The notes beneath the pieces are model-generated. The model had not been told where the DNA came from. It made no database searches and worked only from the letters and a program-made list of their open reading frames with translations. A program made the position numbers and the translations under genes. A stretch of DNA of 64,000 nt from Shewanella electrica (lineage in GTDB: Bacteria > Pseudomonadota > Gammaproteobacteria > Enterobacterales > Shewanellaceae), in NCBI RefSeq assembly GCF_022321485.1, contig NZ_JAKOGG010000022.1, positions 1 to 64,000 on the forward strand. The letters are read 5' to 3'. This document shows positions 54,663 through 63,124 of the stretch, one piece after another (the first letter of the stretch is position 1; every line of letters starts with the position of its first letter).

Positions 54663-55382
54663 ATGCCAGAAATAGTAAAAGAGTCTTATATCGGCTCGGG
54701 CATTGTCTACGTTGCAGGCCGCGACGTAGGTAACGCCAGCGCCGTTGAACTCAGCATCGAGCAAGACACCGTAACCTTGCCCAACTACCGTGGCGGTGGC
54801 GGTAACTATGATTCAGTTACCCGCATTACTGCCGTTAACCTCAGCATGACGCTGAACGCCTTTTCTAACGACAACATGGCACTTGCGCTACGCGGTAAAG
54901 TGGATGTGTTGACAGCCACTGCCGTTGAAGCTGAATCAATTATTGCCGTGCTCGATGGCCTAGCCGACACGGTCAACATGATTGATGCGGCACAAGCGGT
55001 CACCGTGACCAATGACGCAGGCGATGTTGAGTATGACGTTGATACCGATTACGTGGTCAGCGCGGCGGGTATTCGCTGCTTAAGCGATGGTGCTATTGCC
55101 AATGGTGCTGCACTTAAAGTCAGCTACACCTCGCTAGCGGGTAGTGCGTTAGAAGCCTTGGTGGAATCGGGTAAAACCGTGCCAGTGGTGGTCGATGGCC
55201 TCAACGATGCTAACGGCAAAGCCACCGTGCTCAAGTTCTACCTGTGGAAGCCAAGCCCAACCTCAAGCCTCGGCATCATCACTGAAGAATTCGGATCGTT
55301 CGATATCGAAGGTGAAGTGCTGGCAAACGATGCCATTGTGGCCGCAGGTAAGTCGAAGTTCTTTACCCGAAAGGCGGCGTAA
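54663..55382 (+). CDS. major tail tube protein
   Basis: 239 residues, beta-rich: SGIVYVAGRDVGNASAVELSIEQDTVTLPNYRGGGGNYDSVTRITAVNLSMTL. A length and composition typical of lambda V-like tube proteins. AAGGA lies just before the ATG. Confidence 0.85.
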   Translation: MPEIVKESYIGSGIVYVAGRDVGNASAVELSIEQDTVTLPNYRGGGGNYDSVTRITAVNLSMTLNAFSNDNMALALRGKVDVLTATAVEAESIIAVLDGLADTVNMIDAAQAVTVTNDAGDVEYDVDTDYVVSAAGIRCLSDGAIANGAALKVSYTSLAGSALEALVESGKTVPVVVDGLNDANGKATVLKFYLWKPSPTSSLGIITEEFGSFDIEGEVLANDAIVAAGKSKFFTRKAA

Positions 55383-55507
55383 ATGTAGTGGGTGGCTCGT
55401 GCCAATGCGAGTCACCTCTTACTGATATAATTTACATATAACGCACTGTTTTTATTGTTTTAACTGTGTAGTCTACTAACAAATCATAGTTAATAGCGTT
55501 GTAATTC

Positions 55508-56029
55508 ATGTTTAAGATAAATGGGACAAAGGCGAGTAAAAGTACGTTTTCTAAAGAATTTGTAAAACAATTTCTATCTTGCATCTGTTTTATGTCGCCA
55601 TTTTTGGGGTATCTGTTTTCCATTCATGGATATGAAAAAGTTATTTCGTACATGAGACAGGCGATAGATGACGAATTTCTCATTTATTCAGTGGGTTATT
55701 CTTTCATTCTGTGGGTATTACTATTCTTAGCTGTAAAGCAAACAGATGCTACGGCATTCCCAGCTTGGTTTGTTCGTAGCTTAGTATGTCTATTTAAGAA
55801 TGGTGGTGATGGTTGGACTGGTGTTTATTGGTCAATAGCTGGCATCATCTTCAGTTGTGTCACGGTAATTCTGTACATAGATTGTACTGGAGGTGATGGC
55901 TGGTCATTTCACCAGTATATTGAGAGTTACCTTTTTGCCACAATGTGCATAACGGTTAGAACGGTATATGTACGAGAACAAGTTGAAGTGTTAAAAAATG
56001 CACAAAAACTGCTTTCTCGGGATAGCTAA
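55508..56029 (+). CDS. AT-rich membrane protein, prophage moron
   Basis: 173 residues with about four membrane segments (FLSCICFMSPFLGYLF, SFILWVLLFLAV, WSIAGIIFSCVTVILYI, YLFATMCITVRTV). Lower GC than the tail genes around it. No family recognised. Inserted between tail genes, it may change the host surface or exclude phages. Confidence 0.55.
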   Translation: MFKINGTKASKSTFSKEFVKQFLSCICFMSPFLGYLFSIHGYEKVISYMRQAIDDEFLIYSVGYSFILWVLLFLAVKQTDATAFPAWFVRSLVCLFKNGGDGWTGVYWSIAGIIFSCVTVILYIDCTGGDGWSFHQYIESYLFATMCITVRTVYVREQVEVLKNAQKLLSRDS

Positions 56030-56053
56030 AAAGCGGCACCCATTGGGTGCCGC
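56028..56053 (-). terminator. leftward terminator of the Rha gene
   Basis: On the minus strand GCGGCACCC and GGGTGCCGC form a 9-bp stem around three bases, followed by TTTTT. Confidence 0.88.
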
Positions 56054-56060
56054 ATTCATA

Positions 56061-56894
56061 TCAGCCGTGTAAACGCTTCATCAGTTGGGTGAGTTGCACT
56101 AAAAACTCATCTTGGTCGCGGTGCAGTTCCCGTTCTAACAGCGGAATGCAGCGGGCAATATCCAGCCTTGCGGTATCGGCTTGCTCACGCATTGGGCCAT
56201 ACAACCGATGTTCGGCAATTTTCAGTAACGGCAATATGCTGTCAATGTACAAGCGCATGTGTTCAGCGCGGTTCAGCAGCAAACCAAAGCTATACAAGTC
56301 TTGCGCGCTAAACTGCGGTACGGCGGCAACGGCGGGGCTGTCTACTGGTGGTAACCATTCGCCATCAAACGCCAGTTTGTGAATGTACTCCACTGCTTGC
56401 GGGATCTGCTGCGGGGTAAGTTGATCAATATGGTCAACGTCAAAGCGGTGGTGAACAATGCGATAACACGCGGGGTAGGGAATCGACTTCTTACTGACCA
56501 ACATATCAACCGCTTGGCGTAGTCGCACGGTTTTGTCAGAACTCAGTTTTTTCGGTTGGCGGTTCAGTTGCTCGGCCATCTGGTTAAAGGCGTTGATGTA
56601 GGCTTCTTTGATTGCGGCAGCTTTTTTGCCCGTAAAGCCCATGACCAGAAAAATGAAACCGTCTTTGGTCATTTCGTAGTATTTTATATCGCGTTTTGCG
56701 ATACCTACTTGCTGATTTTTCACGTGGGCGCAAAAGTGCGCTGACGCAAATTTAGGTGAACAATCAAGGGATTCGAGTTTTCTTAGAACATCTTTGTGTT
56801 GCTTGCTGAATGCTTCTGCAACCATTAATGATGTGGTTTTAACTTCACCGTTGCTGCGGATTATCGCATCGGCTGGGATCAACGCTGTGGCCAT
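56061..56894 (-). CDS. Rha-family antirepressor/regulator with ORF6C-like C-terminus
   Basis: 277 residues. The N-terminal Rha domain is VKTTSLMVAEAFSKQHKDVLRKLESLDC and YYEMTKDGFIFLVMGFTGKKAAAIKEAYINAFNQMAEQL; the C-terminal half looks like an ORF6C/ANT-type DNA-binding domain. It could inactivate the repressor. Its ribosome binding site (AGAGGAGG) is the target of the C4-like RNA at 56946-57020, so expression is controlled after transcription. Confidence 0.87.
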   Translation of the reverse strand: MATALIPADAIIRSNGEVKTTSLMVAEAFSKQHKDVLRKLESLDCSPKFASAHFCAHVKNQQVGIAKRDIKYYEMTKDGFIFLVMGFTGKKAAAIKEAYINAFNQMAEQLNRQPKKLSSDKTVRLRQAVDMLVSKKSIPYPACYRIVHHRFDVDHIDQLTPQQIPQAVEYIHKLAFDGEWLPPVDSPAVAAVPQFSAQDLYSFGLLLNRAEHMRLYIDSILPLLKIAEHRLYGPMREQADTARLDIARCIPLLERELHRDQDEFLVQLTQLMKRLHG

Positions 56895-56899
56895 GATAG

Positions 56900-56917
56900 C
56901 CTCCTCTGTATTTTCGA
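56900..56917 (-). promoter_or_regulatory. a2/b2 target: Rha ribosome binding site
   Basis: Minus-strand TCGAAA (56912-56917) and TACAGAGG (56903-56910) are complementary to TTTCGA and CCTCTGTA of the C4-like RNA. Pairing would cover the Shine-Dalgarno. Confidence 0.65.
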
Positions 56918-56945
56918 AGTGTCCCTACTTTCGACGGTAGGGCGC

Positions 56946-57020
56946 CGGGAGGTTCGAAACAGCTACAGAGGGCTGCCGTTAGCCTTTCCCTTGCGGGTGT
57001 TGTATAGCTAACGCCTCCCG
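56946..57020 (-). ncRNA. C4-like antisense RNA controlling the antirepressor
   Basis: Read on the minus strand: outer stem CGGGAGG/CCTCCCG, a CGTTAGC/GCTAACG stem capped by CCC-GCAA-GGG, and a CAGC/GCTG hairpin with loop CCTCTGTA (b'), followed by TTTCGA (a'). b' and a' are complementary to TACAGAG(G) and TCGAAA, found in that order both at the Rha ribosome binding site and at 57089-57108, as in the C4 RNAs of phages P1 and P7. Co-transcribed with the Rha gene. Confidence 0.7.
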
Positions 57021-57053
57021 ACATAATACTGGGAGTTACCAAATTTTTGGCAC

Positions 57054-57080
57054 AAAAAAACCGCATAGCTTTCGGGTGCG
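57054..57080 (-). terminator. attenuator-like terminator before the C4-like RNA
   Basis: Minus-strand CCGCA and TGCGG pair around 11 bases followed by seven T. It lies between the a1/b1 site and the C4-like RNA. Confidence 0.65.
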
Positions 57081-57088
57081 GGTGGCCG

Positions 57089-57108
57089 CTCTGTATATGA
57101 GGTTTCGA
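57089..57108 (-). promoter_or_regulatory. a1/b1 target of the C4-like RNA
   Basis: Minus-strand TCGAAA (57103-57108) then TACAGAG (57089-57095), the same order as at the Rha start, complementary to the C4-like a' and b' segments. Confidence 0.55.
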
Positions 57109-57121
57109 CGCCTCAACGCGA

Positions 57122-57151
57122 ACTATAGGCCAGCGTGACATCAAATGTCAA
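57122..57151 (-). promoter_or_regulatory. promoter of the C4-Rha transcript with operator
   Basis: Minus-strand TTGACA (57146-57151), 18 bases and TATAGT (57122-57127). TGACAT-CAA-ATGTCA, a perfect inverted repeat, overlaps the -35, so a repressor may bind. Confidence 0.7.
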
Positions 57152-57323
57152 TTAAGTATCTTGCCATAACATGCTGAATGAATTATGAGAATGGAAATGT
57201 CAGCATTTTTATCATTCTTTCAATAGAGATAAAAGCATGAATTTTGTTTGAAATTGTCCTGTTTTTCTTTAACATTCTTAGAAACTTGTTAGAGTCGTTC
57301 CTCAACGCTGCGGAGAAGGGATC

Positions 57324-57860
57324 TTGAATGAAGACGAAATTTTCAAATTAGCTAAGGCTATTGTTGATTCTACACCACCATTTTATGGACAGCCTGAATT
57401 TTGGATTAGTGCATTTATTGGAATTGTTGGCATTGGATTTTCTGTTAAAGCGTACATGGAAGCTAAGGCGGCTAAAATTGCAGCTAATCAAGCAGGTAAA
57501 ACGGTTAAAATACAGTCAATAATAATTGAATTAACGGAAATTCCGCAACGTCTAGATAAACTAAATTACGAATTAACCTTTTCAGAAGCTAGAGATTTGC
57601 TTAGTGAGATATCAAGGAGGACTAGAAGGCTTATTGCTCCTTTCCAGGAATCAGCAGGGCTTTCTGATGTTTGTAATGCTCTAAAGTTCGCACTAGATGA
57701 CGCAAAGTTAGCACTTGAAGGCGTAAGACCACAAAATACGGAATCTGAGTCCCAACCTAATGCAGTATATTTTGCTATGGAAGGGCATTTCTCTAACATT
57801 AGCGGTGTAGTGGCAGAAATTATGGGTTTATTTGAAAAAAGAACGATTGAGGTAGACTAA
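57324..57860 (+). CDS. unknown one-TM protein, first gene of a two-gene cargo
   Basis: 178 residues. One membrane segment, FWISAFIGIVGIGFSVKAYM (about 27-46), then helical cytoplasmic part (KIAANQAGKTVKIQSIIIELTEIPQRLDKL). The frame begins with TTG 57324 after GGAGAAGGG; the ATG four bases later is in another frame. AT-rich. Three bases from the next gene. Confidence 0.55.
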   Translation: MNEDEIFKLAKAIVDSTPPFYGQPEFWISAFIGIVGIGFSVKAYMEAKAAKIAANQAGKTVKIQSIIIELTEIPQRLDKLNYELTFSEARDLLSEISRRTRRLIAPFQESAGLSDVCNALKFALDDAKLALEGVRPQNTESESQPNAVYFAMEGHFSNISGVVAEIMGLFEKRTIEVD

Positions 57861-57863
57861 CTA

Positions 57864-58286
57864 ATGAGTGCAGAAACAACAGAATTGACCCAATACCTCA
57901 ATGAAATTGCAGTTAAATCAGAGGAGGGGAAGCTTGAGTGGCAACAATTAAATCCTACCTCTTTTAAATGGTCTCAAGAAGATAAAGGACTTACTGTTAC
58001 AATACAGAAGGCAGAAGCTCCAGTGAGTTCGAGGAGTTTCTCAACCGAAAAAATCCAAAAAAGTTTGGCTAGAGAACTTATAGATCAATTAACTGTTGAA
58101 CCGAGGTATCCAAAAACTACATATTTGTTTCAGGTCTTTTCCTCGGGGAAGCGTGAACCTATATTGTCCATATCCTCTAAAGAACGACCAGAAATGTATT
58201 CTGCGCTTTTAGGTATTTATCGCGCTGTAGAGAAAAGCGTTGATATGAAAGCAAATCTAATTCTAAAGAAGTTACTATCTAAGTAA
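57864..58286 (+). CDS. unknown soluble protein, second cargo gene
   Basis: 140 residues, MSAETTELTQYLNEIAVKSEEGKLEWQQLNPTSFKW, without known domain. Coupled to the TM protein before it. A terminator follows at 58396. Confidence 0.55.
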   Translation: MSAETTELTQYLNEIAVKSEEGKLEWQQLNPTSFKWSQEDKGLTVTIQKAEAPVSSRSFSTEKIQKSLARELIDQLTVEPRYPKTTYLFQVFSSGKREPILSISSKERPEMYSALLGIYRAVEKSVDMKANLILKKLLSK

Positions 58287-58395
58287 TTTGTAGATATGTC
58301 CTCTTTGGTGGAATTAACCGAGACTGCTTTGTAGTGATAGATAAGTTGATAGTGTAATTAACTTATTGACTAATTAGGTTTTTTTACAAAAAAGC

Positions 58396-58430
58396 AAAAC
58401 CCCGAATGCGGCAAACATTCGGGGTTTTTT
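58396..58430. terminator. strong bidirectional terminator after the cargo pair
   Basis: AAAACCCCGAATG and CATTCGGGGTTTT pair over 13 bp around seven bases, with a T run. Confidence 0.9.
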
Positions 58431-58510
58431 GCATCTACACCTAACCGAAACTTAGGAGCAGCGCATAGATGAATGATAGGAAATTTACCTTTAAATTTCT
58501 AGGAGTATTT

Positions 58511-58645
58511 ATGGAATCCATTAACAACTCATCGAAAGAGTTTCGCGGCATCATTTGGTCAACCACTTGGGCTGTATGCCTATTGCTGACGGTGTGGAAA
58601 GTGCTATCGCTACTGCAAACCGTCGTTGAACATTGGGTCAGTTAA
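58511..58645 (+). CDS. 44-residue membrane protein
   Basis: MESINNSSKEFRGIIWSTTWAVCLLLTVWKVLSLLQ has one membrane segment (about 13-35). A consensus AGGAGTATTT lies directly before ATG 58511. Its end overlaps the convergent gene at 58638 by eight bases. Confidence 0.65.
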   Translation: MESINNSSKEFRGIIWSTTWAVCLLLTVWKVLSLLQTVVEHWVS

Positions 58646-58916
58646 TCAGGGTGTGTGCGCCCGGCAACAAGCCTTGCATAAGTGCCATGCACTCTTCGGC
58701 CGTTGCTTCACGCCACTGGCCGGATGCATCACGAATGGCAAACTGATCTTCAAACCCTAACCACACGGTGAGTTGCCCAAACGCATCGGTATGTTCAACC
58801 CTAAAGCTATCTTCGTTAAACGCATACACATCTTCAAACCGTTTGATGTAGTGCTGCACAAACGCCTGCTGTAGTAGGGCGTTGTAAATCTCTGTTTTAT
58901 CCAATGTGTGTTCCAT
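58638..58916 (-). CDS. small phage protein of unknown function, opposite strand
   Basis: 92 residues, MEHTLDKTEIYNALLQQAFVQHYIKRFEDVYAF, acidic. AGG lies before ATG 58916. In the G/T-like position between tube and tape measure but on the minus strand, so not a tail chaperone. Confidence 0.55.
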   Translation of the reverse strand: MEHTLDKTEIYNALLQQAFVQHYIKRFEDVYAFNEDSFRVEHTDAFGQLTVWLGFEDQFAIRDASGQWREATAEECMALMQGLLPGAHTLIN

Positions 58917-59013
58917 CAACCTGTTCTCAAGCCGCCTACGGGATGGTTTAAGGATAGCTATTGCCGCAAATAAAGCATGAAACGATGCTCACGGCGGCGT
59001 TACCGAGGCTCAA

Positions 59014-62000
59014 ATGGCATTTAAAGACCAGATTATTAACCTGATCATTCAGGGCAAAGATCTGTTTTCTGCGGCTGCGTCCAAGTCAGAAAAGGCAATC
59101 ACCGAGCTGGCTGACCAAAGCGAAAAGCTCAACGAACGCCTAAGCGAACTGGAACTGCAGCGCAAGGCGGTTGAGACGATTGAAGATCTCACTGCGGCCG
59201 TTGATAAAGGTAAGTCTGCCTTCATCAACTCCACCAAGGCGCTGGATGAACTACAGGCTCAGCAAAAGGCGGCGGCTGATACCGCCAAGCAGCTCGCGAA
59301 AGAGCAGCAAAGTGCCGCCACGGTAACCGACAAGCTTGAGCAAGATTACCAGCAGCTCACGACCGAGCTTGCGCAATATGACGCGCAGATCACCGCTACT
59401 CGCGACCGCTTAAAGCAACTCACCGCTGAGCAAACCGACGGTGCCGCCGCTAGCGAGAAACAAGCCACTGCCATTGCCGCCGCTAAAAAAGACCTGCAAC
59501 AACTCGAGCAAGCTCAAACGGCAACCCGCACGGCGGCTAGCCAGTTAGATACTGAGCTAGAAAGCCAGCGCAAAGAACTGCAACGCATTAGCAGCGCCAC
59601 CGATGCCGCCGCCCAAGCCAAAGCAGAATACGCCGCTGAGGTTAAACTGGCGCGTTCCGAGCTAAGCACCCTTGGCAGTTCGCTCACCAAAAACCAAAAG
59701 CAACTCGATCAGCAAAAAGCCGTTTTAGATAAAGCCGGCATCAGCATGGATAAGCTGGCCGATGCTTCAGAAGATCTCAAGCAGCAACAAGCCGCAGCGG
59801 AAACGGCGCTGACTGGTGTAAACAAACGACTCGAAACACACAACAAACTACTCAAAGAGTCACAAAAAGACGCTAGCGATTTTGGTGGCTCGGTTAAGTC
59901 GGCTACCAGTTCGCTGTTAGCAATGGCTGGCGCCTACATTGGTGTTGATCGGCTGTGGGAATCGCTAAAAGGTATTCTCACCACCGGTGATCGCTTCGCT
60001 GCCTTTGGCGCGCAAATGACTGCAATGATGGGCAGTGTCGAAGCAGGCGAGCAAGCCACCAAGTGGATTCAAGATTTTGCCAACGATACGGGCAGCAAGC
60101 TCGATACGGTGCAACAAGCCTTTGCCAGCTTAAAAGCCTTTGGCATCGACCCAATGAATGGCTCGCTGCAAGCCATGACCGATTACAACGCTAAGCTGGG
60201 CGGTAGCCAAGAAAAGCTTGAGGGCATCATCCTCGCGGTTGGGCAGGCATGGGCTAAGCAAAAACTGCAAGGTGAGGAGATCTTGCAGCTGGTAGAACGC
60301 GGTGTGCCAGTGTGGGAGTTGCTGCAAAAAGTCACCGGCAAGAACGTTACCGAGTTAAACAAACTCAGCTCAGCCGGTAAGCTCGGTCGCGACACCATCA
60401 AAGCCCTTTTTGATGAAATGGGTAAGCAGGCCAACGGCCAAGCAGCGAAATCGCTCGATCGTATGGCTGGGCAACTCAATGTGCTGTCGAACAATTGGGA
60501 GCAGTTCAAGGCGCGGATCTCTGATGCTGGCCTGTACCAAGTAGCTATCGACTTTCTCAGCCAACTTAACGCCAAGTTTGATGAGCTGACCGCCAACGGC
60601 AAGATCCAGCAAGTTGCGCAGCAGGTGAGTGACTTTTTCACTGCGTTGGTGAAAGACGGCGGGGCATCGCTACAGAAAACGCTCGATAACATCACCGCCT
60701 TTACCAAAGGCTTGAGTGTCGCCGGTAGCACCATTCGCATAGTGTGGAACGGTATTACCGCGGGGCTATCAACTGTTGCGCTGTATTTTACCCAAACCAC
60801 CGCCAACATGATTGGCGCTTGGGGGCGCTTGCTCGACTTTATTGGTGCCGATGGTGTCGCGCAAAAGTTGAAGGAAACCCAAGGCGCGCTGCAGGCGATG
60901 GCTGATGCCTACAAGGCACAGATTGAGCAAGACGGTGCCGACATTCGCGAAGCGTGGGCATCCATGAGCGAAGCCATGGCAACCAGCAGTGAACAGGCGC
61001 ACGAACGTGCTGCCACTGCGGCCGAGAACTCAGCCGATCGCCAAGTGGAAGCTGCGCACACTGCTAGCGCGGCCATGCAATCGCAAACCAGTGCCGCAAC
61101 GCAGTATGAAGAGACCATGGCGCGGGTGGGCATTACTACTGTTGCCGCGTTGAAGTCGCAGGCGGATGCCGCCAAAGAAACCTATGACCAAGTAAAACAA
61201 GCCAAAGAGCAGGGCATTGCCAGCGCTTATGAGGTTGAGCAAGCCTATCTCAAATGGGCAGAAGCCTCGCTTAAAGTGGCCGATGCTCAGCGTGGCGGTG
61301 TGCCTGCTATTTTAAAAACGGAGGCCGCAGCCAATAGCCTTAACCAATCGCTTGATGGCTTAATCAAAAAATACAGCCAGCTATCTAATCAACCACGTGT
61401 GGCCAGCGGCTACCAACGCGAGTACGCCCAAGAGGTGGACAACACCAAGAACGCGATTGAAGACCTCAAGAAGATCACTGAAAGCTCTACCGCCACAGAC
61501 AAAGAAAAAGCCGAGGCGCAAAAGCAGCTGATCAAACGCAAAGCTGACTTGGTGGAGCAAACTAAAACCCTTAACGAAATCCAACGGCTTGAGGGCGAAA
61601 ACTATCAGAAGCTGCAAGCTAAGCAAGCGCAAGTCATCGCGCAGTTGGATGCACTGGATCGTGCTTATCAACAGGGAACACTAACCAATAAGCAATACGC
61701 CGATGAGAAAGAGCGGTTAGTTAAGATCCTACAAACGGTGATGGCGATGATGTCGCTGTTTGATGATTCTGAGCAGGACAGTGGCGACTCAACAGAGCAA
61801 ACCACCCAAACATTGGCTGAGCAACGCGAAGAACTGGAACGGCTTGAGCTGCAAACAGGCCGTGCCACTGAGTACGTCAACATGTACGCTGCCGCGCAAG
61901 AAGCACTGAACAAGCAATTTGATTTCAGTGACGATAAAACTGCCGACCTCAAACAGCGATATGACGAGCTTGGCGTGAAAATGAGCCAGAACATGAAGGT

Positions 62001-62742
62001 TGGCACATCTTGGTGGAAGCTGTTGGCGCAAATGAGTAACGCCGCATTTGAAAATGAGCGTGCGGTGATCAGCCAAACCATTCGCTACCGTGAGTTGATG
62101 GATGCTATCGACTCGGGATCGGCCACCATGGCGGATCTTGAACGTGCTACCAAGGACGCCGATTACTCATTCAGCAAGCTGGATGAGCAAACAATGGAGA
62201 ACCTACGCGGGGCCATTGCTAGCGCTAAAGCCGAAATGCTGGACTTGCGCGATGAACTGAACGACACCGTGACGGATCTGCAGGATGAGTTGGACGAGCT
62301 GCAAGGCAAACGCAAAGACGAAGCGTTAGAGGAATTGAAGCAACGCCAAGCCGAATTGCAGCAGCAACTGGTTGAAGCGCGTGATAACGGTGACAAAGCG
62401 GCAATTGATGCTGCTGAAAAAGCACTGAAGTTAGCGCAGCAAATCTACAACACCAAAAAGCAGCAGGCCGCAGATGAGGCCAAAGCCGCGGCCAAGCAAG
62501 CGCAAGACGATGCCGCCGCACAAAAGGCTGCTGACCGCGCCACCCAGCAAACCACAACCAGCACCACGCCGAGTAGCAACACCAATTACAGCCAACAGCC
62601 TAGCGCTGCCGCTGCATCTAGCGGCCAAAGCGCCACGCTGTATTTGAGCTTTAAGGGCGAATCATACCCGGCAACAACTGACACTGACACCTTGGCTGCG
62701 CTGATGTCATCCATCCAACAGGCGCAGGCAACAGGGGGCTAG
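59014..62742 (+). CDS. tail tape measure protein
   Basis: 1242 residues setting tail length. Long coiled coils (30-290, rich in K/E/Q/A), a conserved tape-measure domain with GDRFAAFGAQMTAMMGSVEAGEQATKWIQDFANDTG and LQLVERGVPVWELL (about 330-450), hydrophobic stretch near 570-620, and coiled coils again to the C-terminus. Confidence 0.93.
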   Translation: MAFKDQIINLIIQGKDLFSAAASKSEKAITELADQSEKLNERLSELELQRKAVETIEDLTAAVDKGKSAFINSTKALDELQAQQKAAADTAKQLAKEQQSAATVTDKLEQDYQQLTTELAQYDAQITATRDRLKQLTAEQTDGAAASEKQATAIAAAKKDLQQLEQAQTATRTAASQLDTELESQRKELQRISSATDAAAQAKAEYAAEVKLARSELSTLGSSLTKNQKQLDQQKAVLDKAGISMDKLADASEDLKQQQAAAETALTGVNKRLETHNKLLKESQKDASDFGGSVKSATSSLLAMAGAYIGVDRLWESLKGILTTGDRFAAFGAQMTAMMGSVEAGEQATKWIQDFANDTGSKLDTVQQAFASLKAFGIDPMNGSLQAMTDYNAKLGGSQEKLEGIILAVGQAWAKQKLQGEEILQLVERGVPVWELLQKVTGKNVTELNKLSSAGKLGRDTIKALFDEMGKQANGQAAKSLDRMAGQLNVLSNNWEQFKARISDAGLYQVAIDFLSQLNAKFDELTANGKIQQVAQQVSDFFTALVKDGGASLQKTLDNITAFTKGLSVAGSTIRIVWNGITAGLSTVALYFTQTTANMIGAWGRLLDFIGADGVAQKLKETQGALQAMADAYKAQIEQDGADIREAWASMSEAMATSSEQAHERAATAAENSADRQVEAAHTASAAMQSQTSAATQYEETMARVGITTVAALKSQADAAKETYDQVKQAKEQGIASAYEVEQAYLKWAEASLKVADAQRGGVPAILKTEAAANSLNQSLDGLIKKYSQLSNQPRVASGYQREYAQEVDNTKNAIEDLKKITESSTATDKEKAEAQKQLIKRKADLVEQTKTLNEIQRLEGENYQKLQAKQAQVIAQLDALDRAYQQGTLTNKQYADEKERLVKILQTVMAMMSLFDDSEQDSGDSTEQTTQTLAEQREELERLELQTGRATEYVNMYAAAQEALNKQFDFSDDKTADLKQRYDELGVKMSQNMKVGTSWWKLLAQMSNAAFENERAVISQTIRYRELMDAIDSGSATMADLERATKDADYSFSKLDEQTMENLRGAIASAKAEMLDLRDELNDTVTDLQDELDELQGKRKDEALEELKQRQAELQQQLVEARDNGDKAAIDAAEKALKLAQQIYNTKKQQAADEAKAAAKQAQDDAAAQKAADRATQQTTTSTTPSSNTNYSQQPSAAAASSGQSATLYLSFKGESYPATTDTDTLAALMSSIQQAQATGG

Positions 62743-63123
62743 ATGACCATTCGTATCGACACCATTACGCCAGCTAACCAACAGCTGCTATGGATTAACC
62801 GCAACAACCAATCGCCCGTAGTGGCCACAGTGACCCGCGCAGGTGACGGCACGCCGATGGTGGAACAGTCCATCATTCCAGCAGGCAAGCCAATCATCCT
62901 CGGTACCAAAACCAGCGGCATGCGCCGCGCCGATTATGAAGCGCTGCAAACCCACAACGCCACCACGCTTAACGCCTTTGAGTTGGAGTATGGCGCCCAC
63001 ACGTGGCAGGTGATTTGGGACAACACCAACGGCGATGCCATCACTGGTGATGATGTGTTTGACGAGGTGGATGGACACCCAACCCTAACCAATGTGCAAC
63101 TGAAATTTTTAACGGCGGAATAA
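62743..63123 (+). CDS. tail-associated protein, unknown
   Basis: 126 residues: beta-rich, MTIRIDTITPANQQLLWINRNNQSPVVATVTRAGDG. The start is the base after the tape measure stop. Probably a minor tail part. Confidence 0.6.
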   Translation: MTIRIDTITPANQQLLWINRNNQSPVVATVTRAGDGTPMVEQSIIPAGKPIILGTKTSGMRRADYEALQTHNATTLNAFELEYGAHTWQVIWDNTNGDAITGDDVFDEVDGHPTLTNVQLKFLTAE

Positions 63124-63124
63124 T

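Noticed and set aside
58638-58916. lambda G/T tail chaperone with programmed frameshift
   Set aside because: The gene between tube and tape measure is on the minus strand, and no slippery sequence with overlapping frames was found in this interval.
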